A stretch of 64,000 nucleotides of DNA. Source: Caballeronia turbans. Lineage in GTDB: Bacteria > Pseudomonadota > Gammaproteobacteria > Burkholderiales > Burkholderiaceae. The stretch spans positions 1 through 64,000 of the forward strand of contig FCOD02000013.1 in NCBI GenBank assembly GCA_001544655.2, read 5' to 3'. Position 1 is the first letter of the stretch. Every line of letters begins with the position of its first letter. Shown here piece after piece: positions 44,211 through 53,520 of this stretch. The notes beneath the pieces are model-generated. The model made no database searches and was not told where the DNA came from. It saw nothing but the letters and a program-made list of their open reading frames with translations. The position numbers were made by a program, and so were the translations under genes.

Positions 44211-46316
44211 TTATTCGAGGACTCGCGTGCGTTCTGGCACGCGCCGGGTCAACCCACCGAGGCGGCTCGTTTCAATCAGCCGCACAAGCCGCTCGACGAT
44301 CTCGTGTACGGTTGTCCCCGGTCCGAAGATTTCTGCCACGCCTATGTTCCGCAGAGAAAGCGCGTCTTGATCTGGCACGATCCCGCCGACGACTACCGGC
44401 GCACATACGTCTATTTCTCCAAGCTCGCGCATGAATTGAAGGACGAGACTTCCATGCGCTCCCGCGAGCGACGAAATACCGATCACGTCGCATCCTTCTT
44501 TCCCGGCAATCCTCGCTGCACGCGTCGGCGAAGCAAACAGGCCGCTCATCGCTACATCGAAGCCCGCGTCCTTCAGCGCCGCCGACACCACGTTCGCGCC
44601 GCGATCGTGTCCGTCGAGTCCGAGTTTTGCCATCAGCAGGCGTGGTCTTCTGCCTAGCTTTTTCGCGAGACGCGCTACCTGTGCCCTCACCGCATGCCAT
44701 GCCTCGTCCTCTCCACATCGTGTTCCATACGCATTCGACACAACGCCGGATGCCTGCACATGGCGCGGCCAAACTGCTTCAAGGGCACGCGTGCATTCAC
44801 CCACCGTCGCCCGTGCGCGCATGCAATCGATTGTCAGTGCAAGCAGGTTTGCGGCATCGTCGTGTGCGGCGCGAGTCAATGCCGAGAGCGTCGTGCTCAC
44901 CCGATACTCGTCGCGTCGGCGCTTGACGTCGGAAATTCTGCGCGACTGTTGCACGCGCACACGTTCCCCATCGATTGCGACACATTCGGGAGCATCATCA
45001 TCTGCCTCGATTGCCGGAAAGGCGTTGGTGCCGACGATCACCTGTTTCCCCGCATCGATGCGCGCCTGCGTCGCCGCCGCGCTTGCTCGAATCTGCTGCT
45101 GAACCCAGCCCGTGCGAATCGCCTCGCGCGCGCCGCCGCCCGCCTCGATTGCGTCGATCATGTCGCGCGCCCGCCCGGCAAGATCCGCCGTCAGCGATTC
45201 CATCATGTACGAGCCGGCCCACGGATCGATCACGTCGCACAAGCCCATTTCGTGCTGAAGGATGAGTTGCGTGTCGCGCGCGAGTTGCGAAGCCGATGCG
45301 GATGGCAGCGCGAGCGCCTCGTCATGCGCATTCGTGTGCAGCGACTGCGTTCCGCCGAACACGGCCGCCATCGCCTCGACGGTCGTACGCACGATGTTGT
45401 TATGCGTGCGCGTCGGGCTGAGCGACCAGCCCGAAGTCTGGCAGTGCATGCGTAGCGCACGGCCTTTCGGCGTGCTCGCACCCTCTTCGGCCGCGATTCT
45501 CGACCACAGCAAGCGCGCCGCGCGCAGTTTCGCGATCTCTGTATAAAAGTCCGTTCCGGCGCCGAAGAAAAAGCTCAGTTGCTCGCAAACGGCATTGGCC
45601 TCCAGGCCGCGCGCACGCAACGCGCGAAGATATTCGCGGGCATTCGCGAACGTGAGCGCAAGTTCGAGCGATGCATCCGCGCCCGCTTCCTGAAAGTGAT
45701 AGCCCGACACGGAAAGCGCCTTGAAGCGCGGCATGTGTTCGTTCAGAAACTGCGCGACATCCGCGACGATGCGCATCGACGGTTCCGGCGCGAACACGTA
45801 GGCATTGCGCACCATGAACTCCTTGAGGATGTCGTTCTGCACCGTGCCCGAGAGCGAATCCATCGCGATGCCGCGCTCTTCGGCCGCGACGATGAAAGCG
45901 GCGAGTACCGGCAGCACTGCGCCGTTCATCGTCATCGAGACGGACACGCGATCGAGCGCGATGCCTTCGAAGAGACGCGCCATGTCGTCGACAGTATCGA
46001 TCGCCACGCCTGCGAGGCCGACGTCCGGGCATGCTTCGCGATCGGTGGAATCGTAGCCGAGCTGCGTCGGCAGATCGAAGGCCACAGACAGGCCTTGCGC
46101 CCCGTGTGCGAGCGCCTTGCGAAACGCGAGATTCGAATCTGCGGCGTCCGCATAACCGGCGTACTGGCGAATGGTCCAGGGTTTCGCCGTGTACATGGAG
46201 GCATACGGTCCGCGCACGAATGGTTGCGCGCCGGGTTGCGAACCGAGATGCTCGATGCGGTCAAGATCCGCCGAAGTGTAAAGCGGCTTCAATGGAACGC
46301 GTCGCGGACGGCTCAT
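44211..46316 (-). CDS. Methylmalonyl-CoA mutase (single-chain, B12-dependent), last gene of the Nit1C operon
   Basis: This 701-residue mutase has the TIM-barrel substrate domain (KPWTIRQYAGYADAADSN, GLSVAFDLPTQLGYDS, TVQNDILKEFMVRN, LSVSGYHFQEAGA) and a C-terminal B12 domain (LLMAKLGLDGHDRG, with the DxHxxG cobalamin-His motif). Tyr in RQYAG is the residue typical of methylmalonyl-CoA mutase; isobutyryl- and hydroxyisobutyryl-CoA mutases carry Phe or Ile there. It interconverts succinyl- and methylmalonyl-CoA. The start at 46316 overlaps the LnmK-like stop (ATGA). No MeaB chaperone gene is nearby. Confidence 0.85.
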   Translation of the reverse strand: MSRPRRVPLKPLYTSADLDRIEHLGSQPGAQPFVRGPYASMYTAKPWTIRQYAGYADAADSNLAFRKALAHGAQGLSVAFDLPTQLGYDSTDREACPDVGLAGVAIDTVDDMARLFEGIALDRVSVSMTMNGAVLPVLAAFIVAAEERGIAMDSLSGTVQNDILKEFMVRNAYVFAPEPSMRIVADVAQFLNEHMPRFKALSVSGYHFQEAGADASLELALTFANAREYLRALRARGLEANAVCEQLSFFFGAGTDFYTEIAKLRAARLLWSRIAAEEGASTPKGRALRMHCQTSGWSLSPTRTHNNIVRTTVEAMAAVFGGTQSLHTNAHDEALALPSASASQLARDTQLILQHEMGLCDVIDPWAGSYMMESLTADLAGRARDMIDAIEAGGGAREAIRTGWVQQQIRASAAATQARIDAGKQVIVGTNAFPAIEADDDAPECVAIDGERVRVQQSRRISDVKRRRDEYRVSTTLSALTRAAHDDAANLLALTIDCMRARATVGECTRALEAVWPRHVQASGVVSNAYGTRCGEDEAWHAVRAQVARLAKKLGRRPRLLMAKLGLDGHDRGANVVSAALKDAGFDVAMSGLFASPTRAARIAGKEGCDVIGISSLAGAHGSLVLQFMRELGEIDVCAPVVVGGIVPDQDALSLRNIGVAEIFGPGTTVHEIVERLVRLIETSRLGGLTRRVPERTRVLE

Positions 46317-47140
46317 GCGCGCCTCCGGGCCTTGTGCGTGAGGACGTCGGCGATCTTCCTGCCGTCGCTCGTGCGTTCGATCTCGCACCAGTGCGCCACG
46401 CGTGTCTCGTCGACGAAGGCGCGCCGAAACGTCAGGCGCAGGCTCTCGCCGACGTCGATGTTGCCGTGATAATGCAGTTCGCGCGAGACGAGCGCGGGGG
46501 TATCCGCGAGACGCCAGGTCTGCCATTCCGCGCGATCGACAAAGCCCTGGAAGCTTGCGAAGTAGAGGAAGTGCGCGCCATTGAAATCGTTGTAAGGGCA
46601 CGGCAGAAACTCGACCGGCGCGCAGTCTTCCGCGCGCAGGCCCATTTCCACGAGGCGCGGCCCCGCTTCGCACAGGCGCAGTTGGCGCGCGGCGTCCTGT
46701 ATGTCGGTGATCGCCGCGTTCATCGGCGCGATGTCGCCCTTCATTTTCGCAAAGCTCGCGCGCGCGACCGAGCGGTTGTTACGCGCCTCGGTTCGCCGCA
46801 CGAAGGTGGACATCATCGACAGCGAGGCGATCGCGCCATGTTCACGCTCCACGCGATGCTCGCTGATATGCCGCGCCGCGCCGATCCGCGCAAGCTCCGT
46901 GCGAATGCGGAACGCGTCGTTCTCGCGCACCTCGTGCATGCCGTGCGCGCGCAGCCGGATCGACGTGAACGCGGCATAGGCGCGCGTGCCTTCATCGGCG
47001 ACGAAGTCGCTGCCGGTGGCTTGCGCGAGTGCGCCCCAGTGCCGGTCGCCGCATTCCTTGAGCAGCCAGTTTTCGGACAGGCCGGCGTAGTTGAGTTGCG
47101 GCATGCCGGCGCGGTAAGTGTCGTCGTAAGGAGGCGTCAT
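46313..47140 (-). CDS. LnmK-like hot-dog-fold protein (Pnap_2097 family)
   Basis: This 275-residue protein has the N-terminal signature MPQLNYAGLSENWLLKECGDRHW, which I associate with LnmK and the Pnap_2097 biosynthetic family: double hot-dog proteins, of which LnmK is a methylmalonyl-CoA acyltransferase/decarboxylase. A second half repeats hot-dog elements (EFLPCPYNDFNGAHFLYFASFQG). The gene lies 6 nt after the flavoprotein gene and overlaps the methylmalonyl-CoA mutase gene, so it may use methylmalonyl-CoA made by its neighbour. Assignment of catalysis is an inference. Confidence 0.7.
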   Translation of the reverse strand: MTPPYDDTYRAGMPQLNYAGLSENWLLKECGDRHWGALAQATGSDFVADEGTRAYAAFTSIRLRAHGMHEVRENDAFRIRTELARIGAARHISEHRVEREHGAIASLSMMSTFVRRTEARNNRSVARASFAKMKGDIAPMNAAITDIQDAARQLRLCEAGPRLVEMGLRAEDCAPVEFLPCPYNDFNGAHFLYFASFQGFVDRAEWQTWRLADTPALVSRELHYHGNIDVGESLRLTFRRAFVDETRVAHWCEIERTSDGRKIADVLTHKARRRA

Positions 47141-47146
47141 GCTTCT

Positions 47147-48436
47147 TCACGCACACGCAATCGACACATGATCGGGCACGTTCGAGCGCTGCGCGCAGAT
47201 CGCGTCGACGACGTACTGCGCGTCGCGCGCGACGCCGGAGAAGCGTCCCGAGCCCCACGTATGCAGCCACGGGAGGCCGACGAAATAAATGCCCGGAACG
47301 GCCGTCACGCCGCGCACGTGAGCCGGATATCCGCGCCCGTTGAACACTGGGGCGTCGAGCCAGGCGAAGTCCGGCGTGAAGCCGATGCACCACACGATAG
47401 ACGTGATGCCGCTCGCCTGCAGATCGAGTTCCGCGCGTTCAGCCGGCGGATGCCACAGCGGCTCATACCGCGCGGCAGCCGGCGCATCGATACCATGCTT
47501 CTCGATGAAACCGTCGATGCTCGCGTTGATGCGGTTGTACGTGTCGTCCGCATCGTCGAGGTTGGCGCGCAGGTTCGGCGCAAAACGCAGTTTTCCATCG
47601 CGGAAGTCCTCCAGCCGCCCGAACAGTTCCATGCCTTCGGACGCGAAGCGGCGCAGGTCGATATCGCGTCCGCCGTCGCGGCCCGTCACATAGTGATTGG
47701 TGTTGTCGCGCACGCCTTCGCGCAGCGGATGATCGGTCACCGGCATGTCGTAGTAGCGCATGTCGGCCAGCCAGTCGACGACGTCGCGGCCCCGATAAAA
47801 GCGCGCGCAACGCGGCGCCTCCCCGACCGCGAGATGCACCTTGCGGCCCGCCAGGTGCAGATCTTCCGCGATCTGCGCGCCGGACTGCCCCGAGCCGACG
47901 ACGAGCACCGCGCCGGGTGGCAGCGCGTCGGCGTTGCGGTATTCCGACGACTGCACCTGCACGATGCTCTGCGGCAGGCGCTCCGCCATGCGCGGCACGA
48001 TCGGCGTGTGATAGCCGCCCGACGCGACGACCACCTGATCGGCCGTATACGTCCCGCGCGTGCTTTGGACGATGTAGCCGCCACCGGCGTTGCGCGTTAC
48101 CCGCGTGACAGCCGCGCCTTCGAGCACCGGCGCGTTCACCTTGGCGATGAACGCATCGAGATAGGCGATGATCTCGTCCTTCTTCATGAAGCCGTGCGGG
48201 TCCGGGCCATCGTATGGATGGCCCGGCAGCGCGCATTGCCAGTTGGGCGTCACGAGACAGAACGTGTCCCAGCGCTGTGTGCGCCACGTGTGCGTGAGAC
48301 TGTGCTTTTCGAGCACGAGATGCCCGATATTCGCCTGTTGCAGAAAGTAGCTGACCGAGAGCCCGGCCTGCCCGCCGCCGATGACGATCACGCCGAGATG
48401 TTCCGGCGCTGCCTGAGTGGATTCGATGTTCGACAT
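47147..48436 (-). CDS. MSMEG_0569-type flavin-dependent monooxygenase (Nit1C)
   Basis: This 429-residue flavoprotein has an FAD Rossmann motif (VIVIGGGQAGLSVSYFLQQ), an NAD(P)H Rossmann motif (VLVVGSGQSGAQIAEDL) and a CIGFTPDF closing motif, the layout of class B flavoprotein monooxygenases. The C-terminal PGIYFVGLPWLHTWGSGRFSGVARDA is typical of the MSMEG_0569 family found in Nit1C clusters. It presumably oxidises an N-containing product of the pathway. GAGGAA precedes the start. Confidence 0.88.
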   Translation of the reverse strand: MSNIESTQAAPEHLGVIVIGGGQAGLSVSYFLQQANIGHLVLEKHSLTHTWRTQRWDTFCLVTPNWQCALPGHPYDGPDPHGFMKKDEIIAYLDAFIAKVNAPVLEGAAVTRVTRNAGGGYIVQSTRGTYTADQVVVASGGYHTPIVPRMAERLPQSIVQVQSSEYRNADALPPGAVLVVGSGQSGAQIAEDLHLAGRKVHLAVGEAPRCARFYRGRDVVDWLADMRYYDMPVTDHPLREGVRDNTNHYVTGRDGGRDIDLRRFASEGMELFGRLEDFRDGKLRFAPNLRANLDDADDTYNRINASIDGFIEKHGIDAPAAARYEPLWHPPAERAELDLQASGITSIVWCIGFTPDFAWLDAPVFNGRGYPAHVRGVTAVPGIYFVGLPWLHTWGSGRFSGVARDAQYVVDAICAQRSNVPDHVSIACA

Positions 48437-48461
48437 ATCCGCTTCCTCTTCGACAAATGGG

Positions 48462-48746
48462 TCAATCGAGCGCGAGCACGGTCACGCGCGCATCGTGCGC
48501 ATCGGCAAACCGTCCCGCATCGTCTTCGATACGTGCAAGCTGATCGAGCGCCGCGGAGCACGCGAAGCCGTACTTCTCGCGCACGCGCTGCGAGCCGATG
48601 TTGAGCGCCTCGCGCGAGCGCGCGACGAAGTCGCCGACGGCATAGCTTTCGCCCACCGCGAAATATTCGCTGACGACCGTAGAGGGCGAATAGCAGTTCG
48701 CCTCGACGCCGTCCGGCCAGCGAATTCGAAAGTGCATGACAGGCAT
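48462..48746 (-). CDS. MSMEG_0570-type nitrogen starvation small protein (Nit1C)
   Basis: This 94-residue protein (MPVMHFRIRWPDGVEANCYSPS...) matches the small MSMEG_0570 family, which always accompanies Nit1C clusters. Conserved features are FRIRWPDG, CYSPSTVV and the YAVGDFVARSREALNIGSQRVREKYGFACSAA block. The function is unknown. It was placed by GGAGG upstream of 48746 and by its position between the glycosyltransferase and flavoprotein genes. Confidence 0.85.
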   Translation of the reverse strand: MPVMHFRIRWPDGVEANCYSPSTVVSEYFAVGESYAVGDFVARSREALNIGSQRVREKYGFACSAALDQLARIEDDAGRFADAHDARVTVLALD

Positions 48747-48759
48747 GTGCAAGCCTCCG

Positions 48760-49947
48760 TTATGGGTTGAGCGCAAGCGGCGCGCGCGCGAGCCACCTGC
48801 CATAGATGTCGAGATGACGCACGGCGCTTGCCCGCCAGGTGAAGCGCCGCAGCAGCGCGGGCACGGCGTGAAGGAAGTCGATGCCGCTCCTGCCCTCGAG
48901 CGCCGTGTCGAGTGCCGCGGCAATGGCTTGCGCGTCGTGCGGATCGGCGAAGAGGCACGCTTTATCGTCGAGATATTCGGTGAACGGCGCGATGTGCGAC
49001 ACCACGACCGCACGCCCGCTCGCCAGCGCCTCCAGCACCACGAGGCCGAAGCCTTCGCGCAGCGAGATCATCGAGACGACACCGGCCAGGCGATAAAGCG
49101 CGGGCATCGATGCATCGGGCAGCGCGCCGGTGACGACGACCGGCGTGCCTTTGCCGCTCACGTCCAGTCGCAGTTCGGCGGCGCGTGCGAGAAAGCCGCG
49201 CGTATAGACGTCGTGATCGAGCAGACTTGCGCCGCCCGCGAGCACGAGTTGCGCGCCGGGCCGCCGGCGGCGCAAGAATGCGAACGCTTCGAGCAGCATC
49301 GAGGTATTCTTGCGCGCCTCTATGCCGCCCACCGCCAGCACGACCGGTCCCGCGCCGAGACCGAAGCGCTCGCGCAACGCCGCTGTTTCGCCATCCGCCG
49401 ATGCCCCGAAGCGCGCGCGGTCGATGCCGTTGGTGACCGTATGCGCCGCGATGCCGCAGGTCGAACGCATCGTGTGCGTCCAGGCTTCGCTCACGCACAG
49501 CACGGCATCGGCATCGCGCCATGCGCGGGTTTGCCAGTGCGCGAGCCGCGCATCGTCGAAATGGTCGAGATGATGCACCGTGCGAATGAAACCGCGAATC
49601 GCCCCTTGTTCCTTCAGGTCCGCCAGCGCATTGCCGCCGATGCTGTCCTGCGCGTGCATCACATCGAAGAGACCGGTGCCCTGGTCCGCGAGCGTCCGCT
49701 TCAATGCGTTCATGCGCTCGCCGACCATGCCCGCCAGACCTTGCTGCGCGCCTTCGATTCGCGCCAGCACGATGCGGCACGGCGATGCGCGGAACATCGA
49801 CTCGCCCGCGCGCGCCGGCGCGAACACCGTGACGTCATGACCAAGTTCATGCAATGCGCGCCCGAGTTCGAGCGTATGCACGACACCGCCGCGCGGGTTC
49901 ACCGAATGCGTGAGCAGCGCGACGCGCAGTGTGTTCATCGCGCACAT
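48760..49947 (-). CDS. MSMEG_0565-type glycosyltransferase, GT4 family (Nit1C)
   Basis: This 395-residue GT-B glycosyltransferase has the N-terminal acceptor region (LLTHSVNPRGGVVHTLELGRAL) and a C-terminal GT4 domain with ALPDASMPALYRLAGV and SLREGFGLVVLEALASGRAVV (EX7E-type nucleotide-sugar motif). It should transfer a sugar to an unknown acceptor in the Nit1C pathway. It overlaps the upstream PurM-like gene by 13 nt; the second Met at 49938 is an alternative start. Confidence 0.87.
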   Translation of the reverse strand: MCAMNTLRVALLTHSVNPRGGVVHTLELGRALHELGHDVTVFAPARAGESMFRASPCRIVLARIEGAQQGLAGMVGERMNALKRTLADQGTGLFDVMHAQDSIGGNALADLKEQGAIRGFIRTVHHLDHFDDARLAHWQTRAWRDADAVLCVSEAWTHTMRSTCGIAAHTVTNGIDRARFGASADGETAALRERFGLGAGPVVLAVGGIEARKNTSMLLEAFAFLRRRRPGAQLVLAGGASLLDHDVYTRGFLARAAELRLDVSGKGTPVVVTGALPDASMPALYRLAGVVSMISLREGFGLVVLEALASGRAVVVSHIAPFTEYLDDKACLFADPHDAQAIAAALDTALEGRSGIDFLHAVPALLRRFTWRASAVRHLDIYGRWLARAPLALNP

Positions 49948-50885
49948 ATGAACGGCTCCTCACGCAGATTCCACAGCAAGGCGGCCTCGCTGCCGCGCGT
50001 CACGACCACTTCGCGCGAGGCATCGACTTCACCGATCACCGCGCTCGCGAGATCGCGCCCGGCGAAACGGGCCAGCACCTCGCCGACATGCTCGCGACGC
50101 ACGGAAAGCACGAAGCCGAAGCTCGGAAACGCCGTGAGCCAGCGTTCGATCCCGACATCGGCGGGACGCGGCAACGCATCGAGGTCGATACGCGCGCCGG
50201 CTTTCGAGCATTCGAGCAGCATCAATGCGGTCCCAAGCACGCCCGCCATGCTGATGTCCTTTGCGGCATCGCACAGACCCTCTTCGGCGAGCGCGGGCAG
50301 CAATTCGAAATCGGCGCGTGCGCGGCCTTCGGGCGACCCCACCGATGCATTCCAGAACGGATACGGCTCCTCGAACCTGCCGCGCAGATCGACGGCCATC
50401 ACGAGCGCATCGCCCGGGCGCGCATCGAAACTGGTCAGAAGCTTGCGCGCCCGTCCTACGATCGCCACCGCGAGTTGCGCGCCGTCGCTGCGCACGTTGC
50501 TGTGTCCGCCGACGACCGGCACGCCATACACCTCCGATGCCGCCGCCATGCCCGCGAGCACTTCGCCGGCGGCGTGTGCGCTGCCGCTCCACAGCGCATC
50601 GACGACGGCGAGCGGGCGGCCGCCCATCGCGTAGATGTCGCTCACGTTCACCATCACGCCGCTGTAGCCGGCGAACCAGGGCATCGAGCGAACGAAGTCG
50701 CTCACCATGCCTTCGATCGCGAAGAGCAGATAGCCATCGCCGTCGGGAATCGCGGCGCAGTCATCGCCGATCGCCACGGATTGCGCGTTCGGACGAAGAC
50801 GCGAAAGCACATGCGAGATATCGTTCTTGTGACGAAAGCCGCGACTCTCGCGCAGGCGCTCGACCAGTCCGGCGAGCGCGCTCAC
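49935..50885 (-). CDS. sll0787-type AIR synthase-like (PurM/ThiL/SelD superfamily) protein (Nit1C)
   Basis: This 316-residue protein has the PurM/ThiL-like ATP-binding layout: SVAIGDDCAAIPDGDGYLLFAIEGM (glycine/Asp nucleotide loop), GVMVNVSDIYAMGGRPLAVVDALW, VVGGHSNVRS and AKDISMAGVLGTALMLLE. A role in ATP-dependent phosphorylation or activation is expected. I use the GTG at 50885, which overlaps the GNAT stop (GTGA) and starts at the conserved SALAGLVERLRES helix. The longer frame upstream is not conserved. Confidence 0.85.
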   Translation of the reverse strand: MSALAGLVERLRESRGFRHKNDISHVLSRLRPNAQSVAIGDDCAAIPDGDGYLLFAIEGMVSDFVRSMPWFAGYSGVMVNVSDIYAMGGRPLAVVDALWSGSAHAAGEVLAGMAAASEVYGVPVVGGHSNVRSDGAQLAVAIVGRARKLLTSFDARPGDALVMAVDLRGRFEEPYPFWNASVGSPEGRARADFELLPALAEEGLCDAAKDISMAGVLGTALMLLECSKAGARIDLDALPRPADVGIERWLTAFPSFGFVLSVRREHVGEVLARFAGRDLASAVIGEVDASREVVVTRGSEAALLWNLREEPFICAR

Positions 50886-51442
50886 GGCAGCCTCCGCGCC
50901 AGCGCGACGAAACCGCTTTGCGGGGTCAGGCACGGCGGGTACGCGTCGAGTTGCGCGCGCATCAAATGATGAGGGCGGCCGAACAGCGTTTCCTCCTGCT
51001 GCGTGTCCCAGCGCAGACGGCGAAAGAGCGGCACGTTCTGCGCCTGCACATGGGCGAGAAAAGTCTCGCAGCCCAGCGCATGCGCGCTCGATACCGCGAG
51101 CCGGATGAGCGTCGAGCCGATCTTTCCATGCGAGCGGAAGGCCGCGTGCACCGCGAGCCGCGAGCCGCACCACACGCCCGGCTCCGTCTCGTGGATGCGC
51201 ACGGTGCCGACCACCTGCTCCGGCATGCCTGCGACGCAACTCAGCGCGACCAGCAACTGCGCGCGCTCATCGATCTCGTCGCGATCGTCACCGACGAACA
51301 CGCCCTGCTCGATGCAGAACACCGCGCGCCGCAGCGTGTACGCTTCATCCTCTTCCCACGGCAGCGTTGCCCACTTCACGCGGTATTCGACCGGCGTGTA
51401 GTCGAGATCGAACGCATCGCCGACGATGGCTTCGACGAACAT
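50882..51442 (-). CDS. MSMEG_0567/sll0786-type GNAT acetyltransferase (Nit1C)
   Basis: This 186-residue GNAT protein starts MFVEAIVGDAFDLDYTPVEYRVKWA. It carries AVFCIEQGVFVGDDRDEID near residue 40, acetyl-CoA loop elements in SRLAVHAAFRSHGKIGSTLIR, and LAHVQAQNVPLFRRLRW. This is the N-acetyltransferase that accompanies nitrilase and radical SAM genes in Nit1C clusters. The start at 51442 is 3 nt after the radical SAM stop. Confidence 0.87.
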   Translation of the reverse strand: MFVEAIVGDAFDLDYTPVEYRVKWATLPWEEDEAYTLRRAVFCIEQGVFVGDDRDEIDERAQLLVALSCVAGMPEQVVGTVRIHETEPGVWCGSRLAVHAAFRSHGKIGSTLIRLAVSSAHALGCETFLAHVQAQNVPLFRRLRWDTQQEETLFGRPHHLMRAQLDAYPPCLTPQSGFVALARRLP

Positions 51443-51444
51443 GG

Positions 51445-52557
51445 TCACACCTCGTACGATGAAAGCGACGAACATGCGCCGCATTTGCCGCAGCCCGCCT
51501 TGATATCGGCGGAACGCATGCTCGCCTGCGCGAGCATCGCGCCGATCGGCGCCAGCACCGAGCGCATGAAGTCGGGCGTGGGTGCGGGATGGTCCTCGAG
51601 CGGCGTGCCGCTGATCGGCACGAACGGCACGACGAACGGATACACGCCGAGCGCAATCAAATCGCCCGCCATATCGACGATGGCCTGTGCGGTGTCGCCG
51701 AGTCCCGCGAGGATGTACGTGCTCACCTGCCCGCGCCCGAACACCGCGACCGCTGCCTCGAACGCTTCCATGTAGCGCGACACCGGCACGCTCGCCTTGC
51801 CTGGCATGATGCGGTCGCGCACCGCGGGCGTCACCGCTTCGAGATGCATGCCGAGCGTATCGATGCCGCTCGCCTTCATGCGCTCGAACCAGCGGTCGTC
51901 ATCGGGCGGCTCGCACTGCGCCTGGATCGGCAGATCGACTGCCGCCCTGATCGCGAACGCGCTCTCACACAGGATCTGCGCGCCGCGATCCGGCGTCGGC
52001 GGCGTGCCGGTGGTCAGCACCATGTGCTTGACGCCGTCGAGCAACACGGCGGCGCGCGCCACCTCGGCGAGCTGCTCGGGTGTCTTGCGCGCGATGGTGC
52101 GTCCCGCCGCGAGCGATTGCCCGATCGCGCAGAACTTGCACGATTTGCGCCGGCTTTCGTAACGGATGCAGGTTTGCAGCACGGTTGTCGCGAGGACGTC
52201 GGCACTGTGCAGCGTCGCTATGTGCGAATAAGGCACGCCGTCGAGTGTCTGCATCGCGTAGAAGCGCGGCGTCTTCGGAAAGCTGATGCTCGCGATCGGG
52301 ATCGTGTTGCGCATCAGCGCGCTGTTGCCGCTCGCGTCCGGCTGGCCCGCGACGAACGGCGAATCCCAGGCAGTGCTCGTATGCACGGGCACCATGATGG
52401 TCACGCCATCGACGGTCACCGCCTTGTGATCCGATGGTCCCGCGCCGCCGCGCCGGCTCGACACACCCGCGCGCGGATCGACCAGTCGCAGGCCGCTCGA
52501 CTGAAGCTCAATCATCAATTGCCGGCTCGACGCCGGCAGGCTCTCTCTTGCGCTCAT
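51445..52557 (-). CDS. MSMEG_0568-type radical SAM protein (Nit1C)
   Basis: This 370-residue radical SAM enzyme has an unusual cluster-binding motif, Cys130-x9-Cys140-x2-Cys143 ([14 protein letters not shown]), in place of CX3CX2C. Its C-terminal Cys356-x2-Cys359-x2-Cys362 (CGKCGAC) may bind a second Fe-S cluster. These features, with [18 protein letters not shown] and [10 protein letters not shown], match the MSMEG_0568 family. The reaction is unknown. The start may be at 52557 or at the internal Met at 52515; both overlap the nitrilase stop. Confidence 0.88.
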   Translation of the reverse strand: MSARESLPASSRQLMIELQSSGLRLVDPRAGVSSRRGGAGPSDHKAVTVDGVTIMVPVHTSTAWDSPFVAGQPDASGNSALMRNTIPIASISFPKTPRFYAMQTLDGVPYSHIATLHSADVLATTVLQTCIRYESRRKSCKFCAIGQSLAAGRTIARKTPEQLAEVARAAVLLDGVKHMVLTTGTPPTPDRGAQILCESAFAIRAAVDLPIQAQCEPPDDDRWFERMKASGIDTLGMHLEAVTPAVRDRIMPGKASVPVSRYMEAFEAAVAVFGRGQVSTYILAGLGDTAQAIVDMAGDLIALGVYPFVVPFVPISGTPLEDHPAPTPDFMRSVLAPIGAMLAQASMRSADIKAGCGKCGACSSLSSYEV

Positions 52558-53515
52558 CGTCGTAGGTGTCCTTGAAAGAAGTGACGGGCGTGGCGGGTCG
52601 GTCGTTGATCGCGAGACTCAGCAGCTCGGGCCGCGCGTAGTGGCCGACCGAATCCATCATGCGTTTGCGCTTGGTGATGAGCGACATGTCGAGATCGGCG
52701 ATCACCATGCCTTCGCCTTCGCGCAAAGGCTCGGCCAGATGCTGACCTTCGGGCGAGACGATCGCCGTGTTGCAGCCGCCGCGCAGCGCGCGTTGCAGGT
52801 TCGGATCCGGCGTAATGGCTTCCATCTGCGCATCGGTCAGCCAGCCTGTCGCATTGACGACGAAGCAACCCGACTCCAGCGCGTGATGCCGGATCGTCAC
52901 TTCGATCTGCTCGGCGAAGATCGGGCCGACCAGCGAGCCGGGAAACTGGCTGCAATGGATCTCTTCATGCTGCGTCATCAGCGCGTACCGCGCGAGCGGG
53001 TTGTAGTGCTCCCAGCAAGCCAGCGCGCCGACGCGGCCAACGCGCGTTTCAGCGACCTTCAGCCCCGCGGCATCGCCTTGTCCCCAGATCATCCGTTCGT
53101 GGAACGTCGGCGTGATCTTGCGGCGCTTGAGCAGCAGGCGGCCATCGGTGTCGAAGATGAGCTGCGTGTTGTAGAGGCTGCCGTGATCGCGCTCGTTGAC
53201 GCCGAGCACGACCACCATGTTCGCGAGCCGCGCGTGTTCCGCGATTGCCTGCGTGACCGGACCCGGCACACCCACCGCCTGTTCGTAGAGCTTCATGTGA
53301 TCCGGACCCGAAGCAACCGGTGCGCGCACGAACGAGAAGTACGGGTAATACGGCACGAAGGTCTCGGGAAACACGATCAGCTGCACGCCTTTCGCGGCGG
53401 CTTCGTCGATGGTCGTGCAGACGCGCTCGAGCGTGCCGTTCGGGCGTTCGAAATCCGGCGCGATCTGCACGGCGGCGGCGCGCACGACGCGCTTGGTCGT
53501 CAGGGCATCGGCCAT
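52508..53515 (-). CDS. Nit1C (Nit6803-type) nitrilase
   Basis: This 335-residue nitrilase has Glu51 ([15 protein letters not shown]), Lys133 ([13 protein letters not shown]) and Cys167 in [16 protein letters not shown], the standard catalytic triad with the CWEH nucleophile motif. Nit6803-type nitrilases in Nit1C clusters have been linked to bacterial growth on cyanide and may act on aminonitriles. The start MADALTTKR at 53515 is 5 nt from the sll0783-like stop. It is the second gene of the operon. Confidence 0.92.
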   Translation of the reverse strand: MADALTTKRVVRAAAVQIAPDFERPNGTLERVCTTIDEAAAKGVQLIVFPETFVPYYPYFSFVRAPVASGPDHMKLYEQAVGVPGPVTQAIAEHARLANMVVVLGVNERDHGSLYNTQLIFDTDGRLLLKRRKITPTFHERMIWGQGDAAGLKVAETRVGRVGALACWEHYNPLARYALMTQHEEIHCSQFPGSLVGPIFAEQIEVTIRHHALESGCFVVNATGWLTDAQMEAITPDPNLQRALRGGCNTAIVSPEGQHLAEPLREGEGMVIADLDMSLITKRKRMMDSVGHYARPELLSLAINDRPATPVTSFKDTYDDERKREPAGVEPAIDD

Positions 53516-53520
53516 GATCG

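Noticed and set aside
46031-50634. Two very long plus-strand frames (857 and 632 codons) opposite the Nit1C operon
   Set aside because: They are composition artefacts opposite real Nit1C genes with clear motifs.
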